Shown here one piece after another: positions 37,767 to 47,174 of a stretch of 64,000 nt of DNA; positions within the stretch are counted from its first letter, which is position 1, and every line of letters begins with the position of its first letter. The translations under genes and the position numbers were made by a program. The notes under the pieces were generated by a model. It was given only the letters and a program-made list of their open reading frames with translations. It did no database searches and had not been told where the DNA came from. This DNA is from an uncultured Bacteroidales bacterium (GTDB lineage Bacteria; Bacteroidota; Bacteroidia; Bacteroidales; P3), in the NCBI GenBank assembly GCA_947167075.1, contig CAMVGR010000010.1:1-64000 (forward strand), read 5' to 3'.

Positions 37767-38720
37767 ATGGGACTATTTAGCAAAAAAAACAAGTCAGAAG
37801 AGCGCAAAACACTCGACAGTGGTTTGGCCAAAACAAAAGAGTCTTTCTTCCAAAAGCTGACAAAGAGCATTTTGGGAAAGAGCGTTGTCGACGATGATGT
37901 ATTAGACAAACTGGAGGAAACGCTAATCACAAGTGATGTCGGCGTGGAAACAACCCTTAAGGTTATTTCTAGAATACAGGACCGGATTAAGCGCGACAAA
38001 TATATTAGCACTAGTGAATTAGATAGAATACTCCGTGCTGAGATCGCACAGCTGTTATATCAACCCCAAGGAGATTTTCCTGCAACCTTCGAGTCTCCAC
38101 TCACACACCATCCATACGTTATCTTGGTGGTGGGCGTGAATGGCGTGGGGAAAACCACAACCATAGCAAAACTGGCATACCGCTACAAGCAGGCGGGTAA
38201 GCAAGTGATACTGGGAGCAGCAGACACATTCCGTGCTGCAGCAGTAGAGCAGTTGCAGCTTTGGGCGGATCGGGTAGATGTACCCATCGTGCAACAAGGC
38301 ATGGGGGCAGACCCGGCGAGTGTCGCGTACGATACGTTGCAGAGTGCTATCGCAAAGCAGAGCGATGTGGTGATCATAGATACCGCAGGCCGCTTACACA
38401 ATAAGGTGGGTCTGATGAACGAATTGGCAAAGATACGTAGAGTGATGCAAAAGCTTGTGCCAGACTCTCCGCACGAAGTCTTATTGGTGCTGGATGCATC
38501 TACCGGACAGAATGCCCTAGAACAGGCCAAGCAGTTTACTGATTCTACAGATGTGAACGCCCTTGCTCTAACCAAGTTGGACGGTACGGCAAAGGGAGGG
38601 GTCATTATCGGCATAAGCGACCAGCTGCATATCCCTGTCCGCTATATTGGCCTGGGAGAGAAGATGACCGATCTACAACTGTTTAATCCGGAAGAATTTG
38701 TAGATTCTCTTTTTGAATGA
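37767..38720 (+). CDS. ftsY: Signal recognition particle receptor FtsY
   Basis: 317 aa; VGVNGVGKTTTIAKLA, DTFRAAAVEQL, DTAGRLHNK, TKLDGTAKGG. Confidence 0.97.
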   Translation: MGLFSKKNKSEERKTLDSGLAKTKESFFQKLTKSILGKSVVDDDVLDKLEETLITSDVGVETTLKVISRIQDRIKRDKYISTSELDRILRAEIAQLLYQPQGDFPATFESPLTHHPYVILVVGVNGVGKTTTIAKLAYRYKQAGKQVILGAADTFRAAAVEQLQLWADRVDVPIVQQGMGADPASVAYDTLQSAIAKQSDVVIIDTAGRLHNKVGLMNELAKIRRVMQKLVPDSPHEVLLVLDASTGQNALEQAKQFTDSTDVNALALTKLDGTAKGGVIIGISDQLHIPVRYIGLGEKMTDLQLFNPEEFVDSLFE

Positions 38721-40012
38721 AGATTAATATCATCACCCTAGGCTGTTCAAAGAATACTGTGGACAGTGAAAACCTTGCAGCCCGATTGAAAGGCAACGGC
38801 TACACCGTATGCTACGACCGTGCAAAGAACGATTGCGATGTAATCATTATCAATACGTGTGGTTTCATTGGAGACGCAAAGGAAGAGAGCATAGGTGTAA
38901 TTCTGAACCAGATAGCCATAAAAAATCGAGGACGCAAAAAACGCAAGATTATTGTATGCGGCTGTTTGGTGGAGCGCTATCGCGAGGAGTTGCAGCAAGA
39001 GTTGCCCGAGGTGGATGGATGGTATGGTACACAAGAATGGGATGCTATCTGTAGTGCTCTTGCCGTAGAAAGTGGTGAAGGCGCTCTGAATCAAGCACGT
39101 CCGCTTTCCACTCCAAGCCACTATGCCTATCTTAAAATTGCCGAGGGGTGCAATAGGTCGTGTTCGTATTGTGCAATTCCCCTTATTCGAGGTGCACACC
39201 GCTCCCGACCAATGGAAGATATTGTGTCCGAGGCTAAGACTCTTGTTGAAAACGGAGTGAAGGAACTGATTGTAATCAGCCAAGATACGACCTATTATGG
39301 ACTAGATATATATCATCGCCGAGCTCTGGGCGAACTATTGGACAGAATGGCGAAAGAGAGTGGGGCACAGTGGATCCGCCTGCACTATACCTATCCATCC
39401 TCATTCCCCGAAGATGCTATCGAGGCTATTGCTCGCCACGATAATATTTGCAAATATATTGACATTCCGTTACAACATATCAATAGCCACATTTTGAGTT
39501 CGATGCAGAGAGGTGTCGACAGGGAGGAGACCCTCCGCTTGCTCAACACTTTCCGCTCGAAAATCCCCAACGTAGCAATCAGAACCACGCTGATAGTCGG
39601 TTACCCGGGTGAGACCGAAGCCGAATTTGAAGAGCTGAAGGAGTTTGTTCGATATGCACAGTTCGACCGCATGGGCTGTTTCTGCTATTCGCCCGAAGAG
39701 GGCACATCGGCCCAGAAGCTTGGAGATCCTGTGCCACAGGAAGTAAAAGAGCGTCGCAGAAGTGAACTCATGGAAATACAGGAAGAAATATCATTGGCTA
39801 AAAACCAAGCACGGGTAGGTGGTGTTTATCGCTGTGTGGTGGATCGGCGCGAGGGCGACTATCTGATCGGTCGCACAGAATACGACAGTCCGGAGGTGGA
39901 CGACGAGGTGATCATTCATCAGAATACTTCGGGTATCCGCCCAGGCGATTTTGTGAATGTTCGGATCACGCAGGCTATGGAAAACGACCTTGAAGGTGAA
40001 ATCGTCAAGTGA
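38717..40012 (+). CDS. rimO: Ribosomal protein S12 methylthiotransferase RimO
   Basis: 431 aa; MKINIITLGCSKNTVDSE, EGCNRSCSYCAIPLIRG, TRAM C-terminus. Confidence 0.96.
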   Translation: MKINIITLGCSKNTVDSENLAARLKGNGYTVCYDRAKNDCDVIIINTCGFIGDAKEESIGVILNQIAIKNRGRKKRKIIVCGCLVERYREELQQELPEVDGWYGTQEWDAICSALAVESGEGALNQARPLSTPSHYAYLKIAEGCNRSCSYCAIPLIRGAHRSRPMEDIVSEAKTLVENGVKELIVISQDTTYYGLDIYHRRALGELLDRMAKESGAQWIRLHYTYPSSFPEDAIEAIARHDNICKYIDIPLQHINSHILSSMQRGVDREETLRLLNTFRSKIPNVAIRTTLIVGYPGETEAEFEELKEFVRYAQFDRMGCFCYSPEEGTSAQKLGDPVPQEVKERRRSELMEIQEEISLAKNQARVGGVYRCVVDRREGDYLIGRTEYDSPEVDDEVIIHQNTSGIRPGDFVNVRITQAMENDLEGEIVK

Positions 40013-40098
40013 CGACAGTCAATCTAAAAGAATGGTGTTCGATATAGGTGTTGCATCATTCAATAGTATCTGAACCAATCAGATACATTAAGCAATAA

Positions 40099-40136
40099 GA
40101 GGATGCCCCACAGGTTTTTGGGGCATCCTCTTTTTC
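40099..40136 (+). terminator. Rho-independent terminator of the rimO operon
   Basis: Perfect 12-bp stem gaggatgcccca / tggggcatcctc followed by tttttctttt. Confidence 0.9.
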
Positions 40137-40157
40137 TTTTGCAAAAACTTGAAAAAA

Positions 40158-40300
40158 GAGGCAAAAATGGCCCCAAAAGCCAGTTTTGTAACACCCTGTA
40201 AAACAGCAATCAAGACCGACCATCTCTTACTCATCTCTTACTCATCTCCTACCCATCCCTTTATCACCTATTAGTCGAGTAAGAGATGAGTATGCGTAGA
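40158..40300 (+). repeat. Intergenic repeat element family A, copy A3
   Basis: 11-bp units catctcttact (40221, 40232), catctcctacc (40243), catccctttat (40254); perfect 14-nt inverted partner gagtaagagatgag (40277-40290); leader tgtaacaccctgta ending exactly 20 nt before the array. Confidence 0.85.
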
Positions 40301-40457
40301 TAAAGCTATCACTAAAAAATAGCAAATAGAAATATAGAGCATGGAGAATGGATATGAGGGCAGTTTATCGATGCTTGTATGTGGCTCGATAATCGTCAAA
40401 TACTTCTAAACTAACATTTTGGATGCTAACACCCGTTTGGGGTGTCACCAACAAATC

Positions 40458-41573
40458 CTAATCTACAAATAGACTTGCTGCCATTCCATCTGCGTGCAAT
40501 AAGCCTTCAGCCGTGGGGATAAGCCTCCCGCCATCGGTCGATAGCCATCCACAATCGACGAACTTTTTGGCCGAACTAAGTATTCTATCCAGGAACCGAG
40601 GTGAAAGATGGTCAAGGGGTAGCCCGTCGGTTGTCCGCAGAGATGTCATGATCAGTTCGTTGCACGAATCGACGATGGATATACGCTCTGTGCCGTAGCC
40701 TGTTAGTGGGTCGTCGATATATCGTTTAATATCAGAAGGATTCCATCTTCTATTCTGCCCATCGAAACTATGCGCCGCGGCACCTAATCCAAGATAGGGG
40801 GTTCGATTCCAATAGCGGCTGTTATGTTTTGCTTTATATCCACTGCGGGCATAGTTGCTAATCTCATACTGCCTGAAGCCATTCTTCTCTAGATGGGCTT
40901 TTAGCGACAGGTATTGTCGTACTGTCTCATCCTCGTCGGGCAGACTGATTAGCCCCTTCTTTACCTGTATTTCAAGTGCTGTGCCTGGCTCGATGGTGAG
41001 AGCATAGGCGGAGATGTGGGTGATGGTTTCTATTAGAGGGTGAGGAATGGATAGGGCTGCGGTAGCACCGCTCAAGATAGGAAGGCCGTAGATGAAATCA
41101 ACGCAAATGTTTGTAAACCCTTTTTCGTGAGCAGTCTGCACGCTATTTATGGCTTGCGCTGCGGTGTGCCGTCGCCCAAGCAGGTGGAGCATTCGATCGT
41201 CAAGGCTTTGAATACCAATGCTGATGCGATTGAAGAAATGCAGATTTGCCAAGTCGGAAAGATATTCGTTGGTCAAGTCTTCAGGATTGCACTCAATGGT
41301 TACCTCTTCTATTTGGCTTAAATCAAAACAGCGGTGTAGCCCATCGACGATTCTTGCCAGCTCGTTGATAGGGAGCAGGGAAGGGGTTCCACCTCCAAAG
41401 TAGATGGTCCTTATTGGATGTGGCTGCTCTGCTCGCCGCCTATCCATTTCAAAAAGCAGAGCATTTGTATATTGGGCATAGACAGAGGTTGAGGAAGAAG
41501 ATGTTGCCGGAATGGAGTAGAAAGCACAGTAGGTGCATTTTCTATGGCAGAACGGAATGTGGATATATATCAT
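40458..41573 (-). CDS. hemW: HemW-type radical SAM protein (coproporphyrinogen III oxidase-like)
   Basis: 371 aa; MIYIHIPFCHRKCTYCAFYS, IYFGGGTPSLL, ISIGIQSLDDRML. Confidence 0.92.
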   Translation of the reverse strand: MIYIHIPFCHRKCTYCAFYSIPATSSSSTSVYAQYTNALLFEMDRRRAEQPHPIRTIYFGGGTPSLLPINELARIVDGLHRCFDLSQIEEVTIECNPEDLTNEYLSDLANLHFFNRISIGIQSLDDRMLHLLGRRHTAAQAINSVQTAHEKGFTNICVDFIYGLPILSGATAALSIPHPLIETITHISAYALTIEPGTALEIQVKKGLISLPDEDETVRQYLSLKAHLEKNGFRQYEISNYARSGYKAKHNSRYWNRTPYLGLGAAAHSFDGQNRRWNPSDIKRYIDDPLTGYGTERISIVDSCNELIMTSLRTTDGLPLDHLSPRFLDRILSSAKKFVDCGWLSTDGGRLIPTAEGLLHADGMAASLFVD

Positions 41574-41582
41574 GGCAGTGGA

Positions 41583-42692
41583 CTATCCCAAGTCATGCGT
41601 GGCGACATTATTCAGGAGTTGCTCGGCTGCAGTGTAGGGGGAGATTCGGTTGTCTAATATCTCTTGGCGAAGGTTGTTGATCTGATTGTCAATGCCGGGG
41701 GTGTTGTAGAAGCGTTCGCGTAGACCATTTTCGATGGATTCATCCAGAATACGGATCAATTGCTGTTGCCGTTTGTGGTAGAAGAATCCGTTCTGCTTGG
41801 TGAAAGCCACATACTCCATTACCTTGTTCCACAATTCTGGGATCCCCTGTTTGGTATAGGCAGAGCATAGCGTCACTTCAACGGTGCGTCCGCTCTCCGG
41901 CATTGGGAAAAGGTGGAGCGCATTCCGGTATTGGGCAGCAGCTAGTTCCGAACGTTCGGGATCGAGCTCGCACTTGTTGATGGCGATCATATCGGCCATC
42001 TCCATTATACCTCGTTTAATGCCCTGCAACTCGTCTCCGGTGTTGGCTAATTGTAGTAGCAGGAAGAAGTCGACCATCGAGTGTGCTGCCACCTCACTTT
42101 GGCCAACACCGACAGTCTCCACAATCACTACATCGAAACCGGATGCTTCGCACAGTGTGATGATCTCGCGGGTCTTTCTTGCCACACCACCTAGGCTGCC
42201 AGCAGAGGGGCTGGGGCGAATAAAGGCATTGGGGTCAACGCTAAGTTCTTCCATTCGGGTTTTATCGCCAAGGATAGAGCCTTTCGACCGTTCGCTGCTA
42301 GGGTCGATGGCTAGTACGGCCACCTTGTGGCCGTGGCCGGTGAGGTGTTTGCCCAAAGCCTCTATAACTGTGCTTTTGCCAGCTCCTGGCACTCCCGTGA
42401 TGCCCAATCGGACACTTTTTCCACTGTACGGCAAGCATCTCTCAATCACCTTTTGTGCCTTATGTTGATGAGAAAAAAGGGAACTCTCCACCAGGGTGAT
42501 AGCTCGGCTCAACAATGTTCTCTCGCCATGTATGATGCCATTCACCAGCTCCTCGACCGTGGGCTCTTGATGACGTTTTGCACGAAGACGCTCAAGGTAG
42601 GTGTTGTTCACCTGGTCGGGCTGTTTTATCCCTTCTTTGACGCTTAGGGCTGAATTGTAGTCGAAGTTGCTGTAGAGGTGTTTGTCGTCCAT
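41583..42692 (-). CDS. meaB: Methylmalonyl-CoA mutase-associated GTPase MeaB
   Basis: GITGVPGAGKSTVIEALG, DPSSERSKGSILGDKTRM, VIVETVGVGQSE; start at MDDKHLYSNF chosen to limit overlap with the upstream gene. Confidence 0.93.
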   Translation of the reverse strand: MDDKHLYSNFDYNSALSVKEGIKQPDQVNNTYLERLRAKRHQEPTVEELVNGIIHGERTLLSRAITLVESSLFSHQHKAQKVIERCLPYSGKSVRLGITGVPGAGKSTVIEALGKHLTGHGHKVAVLAIDPSSERSKGSILGDKTRMEELSVDPNAFIRPSPSAGSLGGVARKTREIITLCEASGFDVVIVETVGVGQSEVAAHSMVDFFLLLQLANTGDELQGIKRGIMEMADMIAINKCELDPERSELAAAQYRNALHLFPMPESGRTVEVTLCSAYTKQGIPELWNKVMEYVAFTKQNGFFYHKRQQQLIRILDESIENGLRERFYNTPGIDNQINNLRQEILDNRISPYTAAEQLLNNVATHDLG

Positions 42693-42711
42693 GGGATGAA
42701 GTAGCGTGGTT

Positions 42712-43149
42712 TTATTCGTCGCCCGACTGTTCATCGTCTGGGGCGAATTCCAGTTGTTGCGGTGGTTCGGGGTAGATATTGTCTTTTATGAGATACCCCT
42801 TGTAGGTGTCTTTGATCTGCTGCAGGAAGGCGTAGGCTTCCAAACGAGTGCGGAAGTCGCCTACTTTCACCTTGAAGTTGGGCTCGTCGAACACAATGTA
42901 GGCCTGGATATCGGGGAAGTCGAGCATGAAGCGATCGCGCAGGGCAAATGCACTAGATTTGCTGTTCACTCCGCTGAAGGACGCTATTTGTACGCGGTAT
43001 CCCTGTATGGTCTTTACTCTGGAATTGAGCTCTATGTGTTTGTCCACCATCTGGTTCACTTTCGTGTCGCCTGTGATGGTGGTATGTCCTGTTTGTGCAA
43101 TGCTCCCCAAACACCATAGAAGCATGAGGGGAAAAAGGATTTTCTTCAT
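42712..43149 (-). CDS. SPOR-domain secreted protein
   Basis: 145 aa; signal peptide; GYRVQIASFSGVNSKSSAFALRDRF...YKVKVGDFRTR-type SPOR domain. Confidence 0.82.
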   Translation of the reverse strand: MKKILFPLMLLWCLGSIAQTGHTTITGDTKVNQMVDKHIELNSRVKTIQGYRVQIASFSGVNSKSSAFALRDRFMLDFPDIQAYIVFDEPNFKVKVGDFRTRLEAYAFLQQIKDTYKGYLIKDNIYPEPPQQLEFAPDDEQSGDE

Positions 43150-43155
43150 TTACTT

Positions 43156-43974
43156 TTAATCGTTTCTGTCGGCCAAAACGCTGGAGGGACGGACCGTAAG
43201 CACAGGTATCTTGGATTCGTTGATCATCTGCTGTGCATGTGTGCCCATGAACAGACTGGTGAGTGTGGATTCCTGCTCGGTCATGATGGCTATCATGTCT
43301 GCACCGACACGGTTGGCATATTCTAGTGTGGTGGAGGTGACTGTGCCGGTCACATCGACATACTCGGTCACGAATGTCACTTCGGCTTTCTCCAAATACC
43401 GTTCGACCATTTTCACATAATTGTTGACAATGCCACGCACATCGGCAAAGTTGCTTGTATAGAGTCCCAGAATATGGATGGTGGCTCCAAATGTTTTTGC
43501 AAACAGTGCGGCCTGGGCTGTCTTTTGGCGGGTGTCGTCGCTACTGTCTATGGGCAGAACGATGGTGTCGAGCGATTTGTTGAAGTTGAAGTCCTCCCGA
43601 ACGATCAGAACCGGAACGGTGCTTTCTTCGATTGTTTTATAGCTGTTCCTGCCCAGTAGGTTCTTTTTCATGCCACTCATTCCGTGTGTGCCGATAACCA
43701 GCAGAGTAGCATTGTCTTCTTTTGCCTGACGGGTCAGTTCGTCGGCAGGGTCGCCCTGTCTGAGCACATATTCTATCTGAATGCCACGTAGCAGATGTGA
43801 CACGCCGGCATTGCGACGTTCAATCTCTTCGCGAATCGGCCCTTCGTCCTCGTTCTTTTCTTTTACATATACCAAACGTATGTTGCTTTGCCAGCGATTT
43901 GCAATATCAATGGCCAAATCAACAGCGTAGGCAGAGCCAGCCGAAAAATCAAATCCAACAACTACTCTATTCAT
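43156..43974 (-). CDS. Universal stress protein (two Usp domains)
   Basis: 272 aa; MNRVVVGFDFSAGSAYAVDLAIDIA; LVIGTHGMSGMKKNLLGRN; second Usp half. Confidence 0.9.
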   Translation of the reverse strand: MNRVVVGFDFSAGSAYAVDLAIDIANRWQSNIRLVYVKEKNEDEGPIREEIERRNAGVSHLLRGIQIEYVLRQGDPADELTRQAKEDNATLLVIGTHGMSGMKKNLLGRNSYKTIEESTVPVLIVREDFNFNKSLDTIVLPIDSSDDTRQKTAQAALFAKTFGATIHILGLYTSNFADVRGIVNNYVKMVERYLEKAEVTFVTEYVDVTGTVTSTTLEYANRVGADMIAIMTEQESTLTSLFMGTHAQQMINESKIPVLTVRPSSVLADRND

Positions 43975-44069
43975 ATTTGTGTATTTTATGTTATAATTGT
44001 CTCGTGGTCATCTATTTAGCTTGGTGTTACTCTTTCTGTTGCGGCTAGTTTCAACCCATTTTTACGATA

Positions 44070-44100
44070 CAAAAATACAAAAAAAAAATAAACTGACAAA
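44070..44100 (-). promoter_or_regulatory. Bacteroidota-type promoter of the universal stress protein gene
   Basis: Minus strand TTTG (44097-44100) - N19 - TATTTTTG (44070-44077). Confidence 0.6.
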
Positions 44101-44227
44101 TTTTTTTTACAAATAGATGTCCTTTTTTATGCAAAAGGGAGAGTTTATGGTCTGTTATTCCATCTGCACAATCCTGGTTCATAAACAGATGTAGTACCCT
44201 AATGATGCCATAGTTTCTAAGGTTGAG

Positions 44228-44370
44228 AATGCGGGCTAAAACCGGCCCAAAAGCCCTATTCGTAACCCATTGTTAGACAGCGATGTGGATAGACCAACTC
44301 TTACTCATCTCTTACTCATCTCCTAGTCATCTTTTTACCACCTCTTAGTTTTGTAAGAGATCGGTAGTAG
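44228..44370 (+). repeat. Intergenic repeat element family A, copy A4
   Basis: 11-bp units caactcttact (44295), catctcttact (44306), catctcctagt (44317), catctttttac (44328); inverted gtaagagat (44353-44361); leader cgtaacccattgtt about 20 nt before the array. Confidence 0.8.
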
Positions 44371-44580
44371 AAGACTAGTTTATGAGTAGATATATAGCAG
44401 CAGATGTTCTAAGGATAACAGTATGAGACAGAGTATGCTCTAGTCGTTGCAGCTGATTTTTAAGTGCGGAGCAATAGCAATAGGTTTGTTTAAGTTGCTG
44501 GATTCGTATATTAATCAGCGTTTTGTGTAATGGTTTTATACAAAAGAATACATTTTTGACGGTCTTTTTTTTAAAATAAA

Positions 44581-44612
44581 TTTGTTTACTTTGAAAATGT
44601 TATCTATCTTTG
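44581..44612 (+). promoter_or_regulatory. Bacteroidota-type promoter of the DUF1015 gene
   Basis: TTTG (44581-44584) - N20 - TATCTTTG (44605-44612). Confidence 0.65.
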
Positions 44613-44685
44613 CAAAATCGAAATATGAATCAATGTTGATTCAGCAAATTGTAAGTCAAACAAATAACTAGTAAAATATAAACCT

Positions 44686-46008
44686 ATGAGTATCATAAAA
44701 CCATTTAAGGGATTTCGCCCCCCTGTCGACATTGTCGAGAAATTGGCATCACGTCCTTACGACGTATTAAACAGTGAAGAAGCACGTGTAGAATGCGAGG
44801 GTAATCCTTACAGTCTGCTCCATGTGACCAAGGCCGAAGTGGACCTTCCTGCTGGCACCGACGAGCATTCGCCCGAAGTATACCTTCAGGTAGTTAAGAA
44901 CTACAACAAGTTCAAAGACCTCGGCTGGCTGGTGAAGGATGAGGAGGAGAAACTCTACATCTACGCCCAGAGCATGAACCCCAAAGACAAGGACGCCAAG
45001 TGGCAGTACGGTATCGTGGCCTGCGCCTACAGCGAGGACTATGTGAACAAGGTGATCAAGAAACACGAGCTGACCCGCAAGGACAAGGAAGAGGACCGCA
45101 TGAAGCACGTCCGCATCACCAACGCCAACGTGGAGCCGGTGTTCTTCGCCTATCCCGCCGTGGCCCGCATCGACGAAATCGTGGCCAGCGTCACCGCCAA
45201 GAAGCCCATCTACGACTTCATCGCCAAGGAAGACGGCTTCGGCCATCGCTTCTGGGTCATCGACGACCGCAAGCTCATCGATGAACTCGTCGAACTCTTC
45301 GACAAGAAGGTTCCCGCTATGTACATCGCCGACGGCCACCACCGCAGTGCTGCCGCTGCTTTGGTTGGACAGGAGAAGAAGGAGCAGAACCCGCACCACA
45401 CCGGCAAGGAGGAGTACAACTACTTCATGACCGTCATCTTCCCCGACAACCAGCTGAACGTGATCGACTACAACCGCGTCGTCAAGGACCTCAATGGACT
45501 CAGCGGCAAGGAGTTCTTCGCCAAGTTGGCCGAGAACTTCGACATCGAGTGCAAGTGCGACTGCACCAAGAACGGCGGCAAGTGCGAGTGCGAACTGCCC
45601 TGCCACTGCGAGTGCAGCCAGGAGTACAAGCCCGCCAAACTGCACAACTTCTCGATGTACTTCGAGGGTGTGTGGTACAGCCTCACGGCCAAGCCCGGCA
45701 CCTACAACGACAACGACCCCATCGGCGTGCTCGACGTCACCATCCTCTCCAACCTCGTGCTGGACAAGGTGCTCGGCATTAAGGACCTCCGCACCGACAA
45801 GCGCATCGACTTCGTGGGCGGTATCCGCGGCCTCGGCGAGCTGAAACGTCGCGTCGACAGCGGTGAGATGAAGGTGGCTTTCGCCCTCTATCCCGTCAGC
45901 ATGAAGCAGATCATCGACATTGCCGATACCGGCAATATCATGCCTCCGAAGACCACTTGGTTCGAGCCCAAACTGCGCTCCGGCCTCGTGATCCACGAAT
46001 TGTGTTAG
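44686..46008 (+). CDS. DUF1015 family protein with an internal Cys-rich insert
   Basis: 440 aa; MSIIKPFKGFRPPVDIVEKLASRPYDVLNSEEA, YIADGHHRSAAA, PKTTWFEPKLRSGLVIHEL; insert CKCDCTKNGGKCECELPCHCEC. Confidence 0.92.
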   Translation: MSIIKPFKGFRPPVDIVEKLASRPYDVLNSEEARVECEGNPYSLLHVTKAEVDLPAGTDEHSPEVYLQVVKNYNKFKDLGWLVKDEEEKLYIYAQSMNPKDKDAKWQYGIVACAYSEDYVNKVIKKHELTRKDKEEDRMKHVRITNANVEPVFFAYPAVARIDEIVASVTAKKPIYDFIAKEDGFGHRFWVIDDRKLIDELVELFDKKVPAMYIADGHHRSAAAALVGQEKKEQNPHHTGKEEYNYFMTVIFPDNQLNVIDYNRVVKDLNGLSGKEFFAKLAENFDIECKCDCTKNGGKCECELPCHCECSQEYKPAKLHNFSMYFEGVWYSLTAKPGTYNDNDPIGVLDVTILSNLVLDKVLGIKDLRTDKRIDFVGGIRGLGELKRRVDSGEMKVAFALYPVSMKQIIDIADTGNIMPPKTTWFEPKLRSGLVIHELC

Positions 46009-46028
46009 AAATGTTTAATCGTTATGAT

Positions 46029-46063
46029 AGGTGCCGCAGATATCTTTCTGGGCACCTTTTTTT
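46029..46063 (+). terminator. Rho-independent terminator of the DUF1015 gene
   Basis: aggtgcc ... ggcacct followed by an uninterrupted T-tract (tttttt). Confidence 0.75.
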
Positions 46064-46091
46064 ATGTATTCGTAAAATAATGGGGGAGGAG

Positions 46092-47174
46092 CTATGCGAG
46101 GAGGGCTTCCACTTCGTCGCGATGCTCGTAGAGCGTGCATCCTCCGGTGTGTTCCCAACTGAGTGCACTGGCATCGCGCAGACGTGAAAACAGAGGCGAT
46201 TTGAGGGCGGCATGCAAGCCATCGCGAGAGGCATTGGTGTCGCTATGGGGCGAGAAGGGGCATGGCTCGGCGGCACCGTCGGGGCCTATATGGAAGAATC
46301 CACGTCCGGCAGCCATACATCCATCCAGCAGCTTCTCGTCGCCAGGGAATGATACAAATATCATGTCTTGGCGCTCATGCCGTAGTTGGTCTACCGTTTT
46401 CTCCATCCATTGCACGTCTTCGTCGCCGAAGGCCAAATGCTCGGTGCCGGCATCGATGGGTACGTATTCGACGTAGAAGACCAGCTTGCACCCCAGTGTG
46501 TGCAATTGTTCCACATATTCGGCAGAGGTCACCGCTGCTTTGTTCTCGGTAGTGACGGTGATGCTGGTGCCAAAGAACAGGCCTGCATCGCGAAGCATCT
46601 GCATGCTCAGCATGGCACGTTCGTGAACGCCACGTCCGCGTCGTGCATTGGTGGCCATGGCATCGCCCTCAAGACTGATGACGGGCAATACATTGAGGTG
46701 CTTTTTGAAGAAGTCGATGTATTGTGGTCCAATCAGTGTCCCGTTGGTGAACACCGGAAAGAGCATGTCCTTTACGCTGGCTATCCCGTCGAGCAGGTCG
46801 CGACGTGTGAGAGGTTCGCCACCGGCAAGCAGTGCAACGCTGAATCCCATCTCCACTGCCTCTTCGAAGATCGAGTGCCACTCTTCGGCGCTCAGAGTAG
46901 GCTTGGTCGGGGTGTCGCCTGCTATACCATTGCTCCGAGCATAACAGCCTTTGCAGCTCAGATTGCATGTGGTGGCGATGGAACAGATGAGAAACGGTGG
47001 CACTGCCAGCCCCTCCTCTTTCAGTGTCTTCTTGCGACGGCGGTCGCCACGAGCCATTGTCCGTTGTAGTTGTAGGGCAAACCTTGCCTCCCGCGGATTG
47101 CTGAGCACACTGCGATAGCCGGTCTGCACCAGGCTTCGGAGGTTGTCGGTCATGAACTGGGCTAAATCGTTCAT
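46092..47174 (-). CDS. Radical SAM protein
   Basis: 360 aa; CSIATTCNLSCKGCYA, ALLAGGEPLTRRDL, C-terminal Cys residues (AEPCPFSPHSD). Confidence 0.85.
   Translation of the reverse strand: MNDLAQFMTDNLRSLVQTGYRSVLSNPREARFALQLQRTMARGDRRRKKTLKEEGLAVPPFLICSIATTCNLSCKGCYARSNGIAGDTPTKPTLSAEEWHSIFEEAVEMGFSVALLAGGEPLTRRDLLDGIASVKDMLFPVFTNGTLIGPQYIDFFKKHLNVLPVISLEGDAMATNARRGRGVHERAMLSMQMLRDAGLFFGTSITVTTENKAAVTSAEYVEQLHTLGCKLVFYVEYVPIDAGTEHLAFGDEDVQWMEKTVDQLRHERQDMIFVSFPGDEKLLDGCMAAGRGFFHIGPDGAAEPCPFSPHSDTNASRDGLHAALKSPLFSRLRDASALSWEHTGGCTLYEHRDEVEALLA

Noticed and set aside
40221-40290. CRISPR array interpretation of the 11-bp tandem units
   Set aside because: Units are directly adjacent at 11 bp with no spacers and there are no cas genes; not a CRISPR.
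44767-45996. 409-aa minus-strand ORF opposite DUF1015
   Set aside because: Antisense shadow caused by strong GC-ending codon bias; composition (HEV, AGHD repeats) typical of spurious ORFs.
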